Positions 27,811 through 34,826 of a DNA stretch of 34,826 bases are shown piece by piece. A program made the position numbers and the translations under genes. Source of the stretch: Deltaproteobacteria bacterium CG03_land_8_20_14_0_80_45_14 (GTDB taxonomy: Bacteria > Desulfobacterota > BSN033 > UBA1163); NCBI GenBank assembly GCA_002780715.1, contig PEUO01000041.1, positions 1 to 34,826 on the forward strand, given 5' to 3'. The notes beneath the pieces were generated by a model. It was not told the origin of the DNA and ran no database searches. It saw only the letters and a program-made list of their open reading frames with translations. How positions within the stretch are numbered: position 1 is the first letter of the stretch; every line of letters starts with the position of its first letter.

Positions 27811-28685
27811 TCGATATTTTGCACCTGCTCCCGAATCTTTTCCAGTTCAGACTTCATCTCTACCGCCCTCTGGGAGATCTCTGCATCACTGGCCTTGGCG
27901 CTGACGGTGTTCACCTCCCGGTGAATCTCCTGGAGTAAAAAATCCATTTTCCGACCGACCGGTTCATTCCCTTCTAACAAAGCGCTAAATTGAGCCAAGT
28001 GACTTTCTGCCCGGACAATCTCTTCTGTGATGTCTGTCCGTTCTGCCAGCAAGGCGACCTCCTGTTCAAAACGCGAGGGATCAATCTCCATCCCTTCCAA
28101 AAGAGACCGAATTCTATCATGAAGTCGGGTAAGAGTGGCCTTGAGGCGGGGAGGAAATTGCTGTTTGATCCATTGCAACTGTTTAGCAATGCGCTCCAAA
28201 CGTTGTTGAAGATCTTTGGATAGGGATTCTCCTTCTAACCGCTTCATGTCGTCCATATTTTTAAAAGATTGCTTCAAGATCGGAAGAACCTCCTGCCAGT
28301 AAGGCTCTATATCCCCCAATTCTTCTTTTACGGTAATCAAGTCCTTCGCCCCGGCCAACAAATTTAAGGTGATTTCATCTTTCAGTTGAAGCTTCTCTTT
28401 CAAAGCATGAAGGACTCGGTAATACTGCTCGGCAAGATCGAGATCCACACTGAGTTGAACCTTTTCCTCTCCCAAGTTGTCCAGCCTTAGTGAAACATCG
28501 ATCCTACCTCTCGACACTTGGGATCGGATGATCTCTTTAATACGGGTTTCGAAAAGACTCAGACGTTTAGGGAGTTTGAGGTTGATGTCACTATATCGGT
28601 GATTCACGGAGCGGGACTCCACGACCACCTTTCCTAAAGTCGTATCCCCTTCTGCCCTTCCAAAACCTGTCATCGATTTCAACAT
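27807..28685 (-). CDS. yicC: YicC family endoribonuclease-like protein
   Basis: MLKSMTGFGRAEGDT...VESRSVNHRYSDINLKLP...C-terminal [37 protein letters not shown]. Confidence 0.95.
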   Translation of the reverse strand: MLKSMTGFGRAEGDTTLGKVVVESRSVNHRYSDINLKLPKRLSLFETRIKEIIRSQVSRGRIDVSLRLDNLGEEKVQLSVDLDLAEQYYRVLHALKEKLQLKDEITLNLLAGAKDLITVKEELGDIEPYWQEVLPILKQSFKNMDDMKRLEGESLSKDLQQRLERIAKQLQWIKQQFPPRLKATLTRLHDRIRSLLEGMEIDPSRFEQEVALLAERTDITEEIVRAESHLAQFSALLEGNEPVGRKMDFLLQEIHREVNTVSAKASDAEISQRAVEMKSELEKIREQVQNIE

Positions 28686-29233
28686 GGACGGTGTTTTCCT
28701 CCTCTTAAATCGTCTAAGTATTTTTTCCGAAATTGGTTAAAGAGCGTGATGACCTCCCCTTGTCGATAATCGGGATAGGTCCACTCCAAAGGTTGAAAGG
28801 ACTTATTCCGATAGATCAATGTTAAATCAGCATAAATACCATCCCTGAGATAGGGCCGATGAGTATAACCCTTGGTCGTGGCAAGGATCACATGCTCTAA
28901 ACAAATGTATCCCGGGTCGATGTTGATTCGACGGTTTCCATTGAGAGCGACATGCTTTTCTTCGAGGCGATTCGTGGCCTGTTTAATATCAGGGAGGATG
29001 GGAATGGGAATGAGTCGTTCGAAAGTAATGAAGTGACGGAAAAGAGGTTTTCCCATCTCCTGGGTATAATAATCGGTAAGATCAAAGGGGAACCTTTCGC
29101 TGATCGTGTCGGCCTCGCCAAAGGCCGAACGGAGGTCTTTCACTCCTTGATGGAAGAGGTCATGTTCTAAAACAATAAGGCTCATAAAGAGTTTAGCTGG
29201 TTCGGGTTCCTTTGGTTTTCCCATCCTTTTCAT
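28679..29233 (-). CDS. DUF4416 family protein
   Basis: KPEPAKLFMSLIVLEHDLF...FPFDLTDYYTQEMGKPLFRHFITFE...NIDPGYICLEHVILATTKGYTHRPYLRDGIYADLTLIY. Confidence 0.88.
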   Translation of the reverse strand: MKRMGKPKEPEPAKLFMSLIVLEHDLFHQGVKDLRSAFGEADTISERFPFDLTDYYTQEMGKPLFRHFITFERLIPIPILPDIKQATNRLEEKHVALNGNRRINIDPGYICLEHVILATTKGYTHRPYLRDGIYADLTLIYRNKSFQPLEWTYPDYRQGEVITLFNQFRKKYLDDLRGGKHRPC

Positions 29234-30005
29234 TCTCTTTTTTCAGGTAGATGAAAAACTCCTTATTCCCTTTGGGGCCAAGCAGTGAAGATTCCGTGAC
29301 ACCCAGTACCTTCAGCCCCAGTCCTCGACTGAACTTTGAAATCCTATCAATCACTTTTTCATGCAATGCCTTGTCCCTGACCACCCCTCCTTTGCCCACT
29401 TCTCCCTTCCCCACCTCAAATTGGGGTTTGATGAGGCTGAGGATGGCTCCTCCTTTTTTAAGAAACCCAAGGAGGTGAGGAAGAAATTTCTCAATGGAGA
29501 TGAAAGAGGTATCGATGAGGATCAAATCTGTTTCTTCTTGAACCTCCTCTCTTGGTAGATAACGAATATTTTTTCTCTCCAGGTTCACGACCCGGGGGTC
29601 TTTTTGAAGTTTCCATGCCAGCTGTCCATATCCAACATCCACGGCATAAACCTTCTGTGCCCCTTTTTGAAGAACACAATCCGTGAACCCTCCTGTGGAA
29701 GCCCCTACATCCATCACCACCATCCCCTTGGGATCAATTCCAAAGGCCTTGATGGCTCCTTCCAATTTTTCACCCCCACGACTCACATAAGAGGAATCCT
29801 CTCCTTGCAGTTGGAACTGGGCGTCACCATTTATTTGAGTTCCAGGTTTATCAATGATCTTCCCTTCGACAGCAACTCTCCCTGCCATGATCAAGGCTCT
29901 TGCTCTCTCACGAGTTCGTACGCTCCCTTTCTCCACTAAAAGTTTGTCTAAGCGCTCCTTTCTCACCGTATCACAAAGATGAACTCGATCAGCCGCCCTG
30001 TCCAT
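29193..30005 (-). CDS. tlyA: TlyA family rRNA (cytidine-2'-O)-methyltransferase / hemolysin A-like
   Basis: S4 domain ERLDKLLVEKGSVRTRERARALIMAGRV; DVGASTGGFTDCVLQKGAQKVYAVDVGYGQLAWKL; IKPQFEVGK. Confidence 0.93.
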   Translation of the reverse strand: MDRAADRVHLCDTVRKERLDKLLVEKGSVRTRERARALIMAGRVAVEGKIIDKPGTQINGDAQFQLQGEDSSYVSRGGEKLEGAIKAFGIDPKGMVVMDVGASTGGFTDCVLQKGAQKVYAVDVGYGQLAWKLQKDPRVVNLERKNIRYLPREEVQEETDLILIDTSFISIEKFLPHLLGFLKKGGAILSLIKPQFEVGKGEVGKGGVVRDKALHEKVIDRISKFSRGLGLKVLGVTESSLLGPKGNKEFFIYLKKENEKDGKTKGTRTS

Positions 30006-30029
30006 GGGTAGGACAGAACCTGGGCAAAT

Positions 30030-31979
30030 TTATTTGGGGTTGGGATGGGCTCTGCTCACAGAGGTTTTAGATAAGCTCTGATGAATCAATTCTGACCGTC
30101 TTTCTCCAAGCATCTCCTTCACGCCTTTAAAAATTCCGTTCTCATCGATTCCATATTTTTCTCTCAAGAGAGTTTGTGGTCCATGCTCTACAAAAGTGTC
30201 AGGAATCCCCAGGCGTTTCACTTGGATTGAAAAAAGGCTTCTCTCTTGAAAGAGTTCGAGCACCGCACTTCCGAAACCTCCTTGAAGAACATTTTCCTCA
30301 ACGGTAAGGATCTTCCCGGTCCTCTGGGCCCAATCGCATAGGAGGTTCCCATCCAAAGGTTTGAGAAATCGGCTATTGATCACGGCCGCCTGGACCCCAA
30401 CATCTGCCAACTTTTCTGCCGCGCGAAGGGATGGATAAACAGTGGAACCCAAGGCGATAATGAGAATATCTTCGCCCTCCCTCAGAATTTCTCCTTTTCC
30501 AATGTCGATCGATTGGAGGGCCGACTCTTTCTTGACTCCGACCCCTTTCCCCCTCTGATACCGGAAGGCTACCGGGGTGGGACACTCCGTAGCGGTCTTG
30601 ATCATATGTTGAAATTCATTTTCATCTTTGGGAACCATGACGATTAGGTTCGGGATGTGACGGAGATAAGAAAAATCAAACAGACCGTGGTGGGTCGGGC
30701 CATCCTCTCCCACAATTCCTCCACGGTCTAATGCAAAGACGACTGGAAGGTTTTGCAAACAAACATCCTGAAGAACCTGGTCATAAGCCCTTTGTAAAAA
30801 GGTGGAGTAAATGGCGACCACAGGTTTCATCCCTTCAAGGGCAAGCCCCGCGGCAAAGGTGACTGCATGCTGTTCCGCAATGCCAATGTCATAGAATCGA
30901 TCAGGAAATTTCCTTGCAAATTCTTCCAGACCTGTTCCATTCTGCATGGCGGCCGTGATAGCGATCAAGCGCTTATTCTCAATCGCCAACTGGCAGAGCG
31001 TTTCCCCAAAAACCTCTGTATAGGTGGGAAGTTTCTTTGAAGAATCACTTCTAAGTTCTCCTGTCTCGATGACAAAAGGTGGGACGCCATGGAAACGGTC
31101 AGGATTCATCTCTGCAGGGGGATACCCTTTTCCCTTTTTGGTGATCACATGGACGAGAATGGGCCCCCTCAATTTTTTAATATTTTGAAAGGTCTCGATC
31201 AAGTAATCCAAACGATGACCATCGATCGGGCCGATATATTGCATACCCAATTCCTCAAAAAGGAGGCCTGGCATGAAGAAACCTTTCAGCGACTCCTCTG
31301 CCTGTTTGGCAAACCGGAGGACTGACTTTCCGATTCCAGGAAGGGTTTCTAAAAAGCCCTTCATCTCGTCTCGAAAACGGTTTACAAATTGACCAGTCAT
31401 TAACCGGTTGAGGTAAGAGGAGAGAGCTCCCACATTGCGCGAGATGGACATCTCATTATCATTCAGGATAACGATGAGATCTTGGTTAATGTGTCCCGCC
31501 TGATTGAGGCCTTCAAAGGCAAGGCCTGCAGTCATCGATCCATCCCCGATCACAGCGATGACCCTTCCCTCTTCGCCTTTGAGTCTTCTGGCCTCTGCCA
31601 TTCCAAGGGCAGAAGAGATGGAGGTACCGCTATGGCCGGAATCGAAGGCATCATAAACACTCTCATCCCTTTTCGGAAACCCGCTGATCCCCTCGTATTG
31701 TCTCAAGGTATGGAAGCGATCTTTTCTTCCTGTTAAAAGCTTATGGGCATAACTTTGATGGCCCACATCCCATACCAATTTGTCCCTCGGGAAGTCGAAA
31801 ACGTAGTGAAGGGCAGTGGTCAACTCCACCACACCCAGATTCGAAGCGAGGTGTCCTCCATTTTTTGAAACAGTGGAGAGGATCTCTTCTCGTATCTCAT
31901 AGCAAAGTCTCTCCAATTCCTCAGAGTCTAATTTCTTAACATCATGAGAGGTTTGTATCTGATCCAACACTTTTGTCAT
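30030..31979 (-). CDS. dxs: 1-deoxy-D-xylulose-5-phosphate synthase
   Basis: [92 protein letters not shown]. Confidence 0.98.
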   Translation of the reverse strand: MTKVLDQIQTSHDVKKLDSEELERLCYEIREEILSTVSKNGGHLASNLGVVELTTALHYVFDFPRDKLVWDVGHQSYAHKLLTGRKDRFHTLRQYEGISGFPKRDESVYDAFDSGHSGTSISSALGMAEARRLKGEEGRVIAVIGDGSMTAGLAFEGLNQAGHINQDLIVILNDNEMSISRNVGALSSYLNRLMTGQFVNRFRDEMKGFLETLPGIGKSVLRFAKQAEESLKGFFMPGLLFEELGMQYIGPIDGHRLDYLIETFQNIKKLRGPILVHVITKKGKGYPPAEMNPDRFHGVPPFVIETGELRSDSSKKLPTYTEVFGETLCQLAIENKRLIAITAAMQNGTGLEEFARKFPDRFYDIGIAEQHAVTFAAGLALEGMKPVVAIYSTFLQRAYDQVLQDVCLQNLPVVFALDRGGIVGEDGPTHHGLFDFSYLRHIPNLIVMVPKDENEFQHMIKTATECPTPVAFRYQRGKGVGVKKESALQSIDIGKGEILREGEDILIIALGSTVYPSLRAAEKLADVGVQAAVINSRFLKPLDGNLLCDWAQRTGKILTVEENVLQGGFGSAVLELFQERSLFSIQVKRLGIPDTFVEHGPQTLLREKYGIDENGIFKGVKEMLGERRSELIHQSLSKTSVSRAHPNPK

Positions 31980-32097
31980 CGGTCAACCCTGTTGTTAAAA
32001 AAAATGACTCCTGTTAATAGGCTATATGAATCTATCATTGCCATGCAGTGAATGTCACAACCTATATAAAACAACTACGGGGTCAATATTCCTTTAA

Positions 32098-33012
32098 TCA
32101 ATTTTCTCTTGAAAGGATAAACCAAGCAATCTTCTCCAGCGGCTCAGCCTCAGGTCCAAATGAACGGATGGAATCCACTGCCAATTCTACTAATTCCTTG
32201 GCTCTCCTCTTCGACTCTTCAAGTCCTAATAAAGAAGGATAAGCGGCCTTCCCTCTAAAAAGATCACTCCCTGTTTTTTTGCCGAGCAGTTCGGCCTTCC
32301 CTTCAACATTTAAAATATCATCAGCAATTTGAAAAGCAAGCCCAATCCTTTCCCCATAGTGCGTGAAACCCTTCAACGTTTCTTCCTTTGCGCCCCCTAA
32401 CTTGGCTCCCACCCGGACCGAAACCAGGATCAGTGCTCCGGTTTTATGGGTATGAATATATTGTAGCGTGGGAAGATCCACTTTCTTCCCTTCTGATTCA
32501 ATGTCCAACACCTGTCCCCCAACCATTCCCAACATTCCTGCAGCTTGAGCCACCTCATTGATCACATCGAGCGCCAATCCTCCATCCCGAAGACAAAACT
32601 CTTGAATCACTCGGTTCGTCATCAATTTAAAGGCTTCTGTCAGGAGGGCATCTCCGGCTAAAATCCCGATCGCCTCTCCAAATGCTTTATGGCAGGTGGG
32701 TCTCCCCCTACGATAGTCATCATTGTCCAGAGCAGGTAGATCGTCATGGATGAGAGAGTAAGTATGGATCATCTCTAAGGCACAGGCAAAAGGAAGAATC
32801 CCACCTCCCTTTCCTCCTACTGCTTCAAAGGCAGCCATGGATAAAATGGGTCGAATCCGTTTGCCTCCAGCAAAGAGGCTGTACCGAATCGCCTTGTGAA
32901 GGGAAGTCGGAAATATCCCCTCTCCGCCTGAGTTAAGGCGGTTTGGAAAATATTTCTCAAGAGCTGAATCCACAATCTCTTTTTTCTCTTGAAGATATTT
33001 TTTAATATCCAT
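32098..33012 (-). CDS. ispA: Polyprenyl (farnesyl) diphosphate synthase
   Basis: AGGKRIRP, SLIHDDLPALDNDDYRRGRPTCHK (first Asp-rich), GLAFQIADDILNVEG (second Asp-rich). Confidence 0.96.
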   Translation of the reverse strand: MDIKKYLQEKKEIVDSALEKYFPNRLNSGGEGIFPTSLHKAIRYSLFAGGKRIRPILSMAAFEAVGGKGGGILPFACALEMIHTYSLIHDDLPALDNDDYRRGRPTCHKAFGEAIGILAGDALLTEAFKLMTNRVIQEFCLRDGGLALDVINEVAQAAGMLGMVGGQVLDIESEGKKVDLPTLQYIHTHKTGALILVSVRVGAKLGGAKEETLKGFTHYGERIGLAFQIADDILNVEGKAELLGKKTGSDLFRGKAAYPSLLGLEESKRRAKELVELAVDSIRSFGPEAEPLEKIAWFILSREN

Positions 33013-33036
33013 CCAAGCTACCTCAAAATTCAGGCC

Positions 33037-33107
33037 AAGGTTAAGGTTTAGGCTAAGAATTAGAACTTAATCTTTCTAACTTTAACCTGAACCTCAGCCT
33101 TAACCTT
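33037..33107. repeat. Imperfect inverted/word repeat in the xseB-ispA spacer
   Basis: Perfect outer arms AAGGTTAAGG (33037-33046) / CCTTAACCTT (33098-33107); inner sequence made of permuted GGTTTAGGCTAAG/CTTTAACCTGAACCTCAGCC words. Confidence 0.65.
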
Positions 33108-33176
33108 TATTTCAAAATTTGAACTTTATTCACCTTCGGTTCATCGCTTCATGCGACATTTGACATTACTTTTTTA

Positions 33177-33449
33177 TTAATCCTCCTCCTCCTCCGAGTT
33201 AGCCAGAGGAGTCTGGCTTGAGTTCATCGAAGGCTCAAAAGGATGTGCCTTCAGGATTCCATTCTTCCCTTTCAAAAGAATCTCCACTTTCTTCTCTGCT
33301 TCATCCAGTTTTTGGTTACAAAACCGCGAAAGCCGGATTCCTTCTTCAAAGAGTTTCAAGGATTCTTCCAAAGGAATATCCCCTTCCTCCAATTTAGAAA
33401 CCATCTTTTCCAGCTTATTGAGCGCCTCTTCAAACTTTTCTTTTGGCAT
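33177..33449 (-). CDS. xseB: Exodeoxyribonuclease VII small subunit
   Basis: FEEALNKLEKMVSKLEEGDIPLEESLKLFEEGIRLSRFCNQKLDEAEKKVEIL. Confidence 0.95.
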   Translation of the reverse strand: MPKEKFEEALNKLEKMVSKLEEGDIPLEESLKLFEEGIRLSRFCNQKLDEAEKKVEILLKGKNGILKAHPFEPSMNSSQTPLANSEEEED

Positions 33450-33549
33450 TCCCGCCCCTTATCTCCCCTCCCCACCGCCTAGGCACCGGAATGGAGGGTC
33501 AAAAATTTGTATTTAAACAATTAATACTAAATCTTTAAGCCTATGATCG

Positions 33550-34826
33550 TCAAGACTTTTCCGTTTTTTCAACATCACAGAGCAGGGTTCCCTGGTAAAG
33601 TTTTACCTCTACTTTGTCTCCTTGTTTCACGTGGGCAGCATCTCTTAAAATTTGTAACGAAGGAAGCTTACGGGTAATGCTGTACCCTCTTTGAAGGATA
33701 GAAAGGGGGCTCAATGAATCTAACTTCCCCAAAATTCCTCCAACTCTCTGCCGTTGGATCTCAATGGAATATTTGATGTTTTGCCCCAGGCGCTTCTTTG
33801 CCTCAAAAATAAAAAATCGAAGGTTTTTTACCCTTTGCATAGGGTTTCGAAGGAGTAAGCTTTCACTGAGGTGTAAGCACTTTTCTCCCCTTCTTTTAAG
33901 AGTCCATGTGGTTAGAAGACGAAGTCGGTTAACGAGATCATCCACCCTTAAAAAATATTCCTCAATCTGCTTTTCAGGCTCTTTAAAAATCTTTCTGAGA
34001 TGGAATAAATCTGTTCGATATCCTTGTAAAATTTGGAGCATTTGATTCTCCAACCGACCCCCTAAATAGTGGAGGATTTTTTTTATTTCCCTTTTATCCC
34101 TGACCACCAATTCTGCGGCAGCAGAGGGTGTGGGTGCTCTTAAATCAGCTACAAAGTCTGCGATGGTGTAATCGGTCTCATGGCCTACGGCAGAGATGAT
34201 GGGGATTTTAGAATGATGAATGGCCCTTGCCACCGCTTCCTCATTAAAAGCCCATAGGTCCTCGAGGGATCCCCCTCCCCGGCCAACGATGATGACATCC
34301 ACATCTGTAAATTTATTGAAATATTTTATAGCTTCAGCAATCTCTGACGAAGCCCCCTCCCCTTGAACCCGAACTGGAAAGAGAAGGATATGAAGATTTT
34401 CAAACCGTCGTTCAAGAATATGGAGCATATCTTGAATGACGGCTCCAGTGGGAGAAGTGACAATCCCAATTTTTTCTGGGACCATCGGGATCGGTTTTTT
34501 TTGAGCCAGATCAAAAAAACCTTCTTTCTCAAGTTTCTCTCTTAACTGAAGAAAAGCCAGTTGAAGAGCCCCAATTCCTTTAGGTTCTATCGATTTTAAA
34601 ATTAGCTGATAATCTCCCCTCTTTTCATAAAGACTGACCCTCCCCCCGCAAATGACCTGAAGGCCGTCTTCAGGGACGAAACGAAGGGTTCGAGCTTGCA
34701 TCTTAAAGAGGACTGTACGAATCTGGCTGAAATCATCTTTCAAAGTGAAGTAGATGTGCCCAGAGGGTGGAATCCGAAGGTTTGAAATTTCTCCCTCGAC
34801 CCAAACATCAGGAAATTTATCTTCAA
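33550..34826 (-). CDS. xseA: Exodeoxyribonuclease VII large subunit (5' end beyond window)
   Basis: Reading frame continues upstream of the listed start to the window edge (..FPDVWVEGEISNLRIPPSGHIYFTLKDDFSQIRTVLFK OB fold); IVTSPTGAVIQDMLHIL; VIIVGRGGGSLEDLWAFNEE; SAVGHETDYTIADFVADLRAPTPSAAAEL. Confidence 0.97.
   Translation of the reverse strand, partial: EDKFPDVWVEGEISNLRIPPSGHIYFTLKDDFSQIRTVLFKMQARTLRFVPEDGLQVICGGRVSLYEKRGDYQLILKSIEPKGIGALQLAFLQLREKLEKEGFFDLAQKKPIPMVPEKIGIVTSPTGAVIQDMLHILERRFENLHILLFPVRVQGEGASSEIAEAIKYFNKFTDVDVIIVGRGGGSLEDLWAFNEEAVARAIHHSKIPIISAVGHETDYTIADFVADLRAPTPSAAAELVVRDKREIKKILHYLGGRLENQMLQILQGYRTDLFHLRKIFKEPEKQIEEYFLRVDDLVNRLRLLTTWTLKRRGEKCLHLSESLLLRNPMQRVKNLRFFIFEAKKRLGQNIKYSIEIQRQRVGGILGKLDSLSPLSILQRGYSITRKLPSLQILRDAAHVKQGDKVEVKLYQGTLLCDVEKTEKS

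Noticed and set aside
1-34826. CRISPR array, tRNA/rRNA, transposase or prophage genes
   Set aside because: No regularly spaced direct repeats, cloverleaf/rRNA-like segments or transposase/phage proteins were recognised; a machine scan (tRNAscan-SE, CRISPRCasFinder) would be needed for certainty.

Overview
The window is a chromosomal segment, probably from a Desulfobacterota (deltaproteobacterial) or related genome; that affiliation is inferred from gene order and families only. Almost every gene is on the minus strand. Two conserved housekeeping blocks flank an accessory region. Block 1 (about 1-14,930), read in the direction of transcription, is HNH - HIT - LapA | rimP - nusA - ylxR - infB - DUF503 - rbfA - truB - rpsO - pnp - M16 peptidase - dut - xerD - DHH/CBS protein (truncated by the window). 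Block 2 (about 25,490-34,826) is xseA (5'-truncated) - xseB - ispA - dxs - tlyA - DUF4416 - yicC - gmk - rpoZ - HD phosphohydrolase. The accessory region (about 14,930-25,490) holds the most unusual content. (i) A 651-aa multidomain protein has an apparent HhH-GPD/endonuclease III-like C-terminus with an exact C-X6-C-X2-C-X5-C Fe-S motif; its gene overlaps a PilZ gene by 4 nt and follows a nested inverted-repeat leader. (ii) A three-gene cassette encodes a MoxR-type AAA+ ATPase, a GXGXG beta-helix protein and a VWA protein. (iii) Two sigma54-like (-24/-12) promoter candidates precede a DUF4124 gene and a second PilZ gene. (iv) A DUF1684 C-terminal remnant, absent from the ORF track, lies in frame after the HD protein stop codon. 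No rRNA, tRNA, CRISPR array, transposase or prophage gene was recognised. All family calls are by eye from translated motifs; no searches were run.
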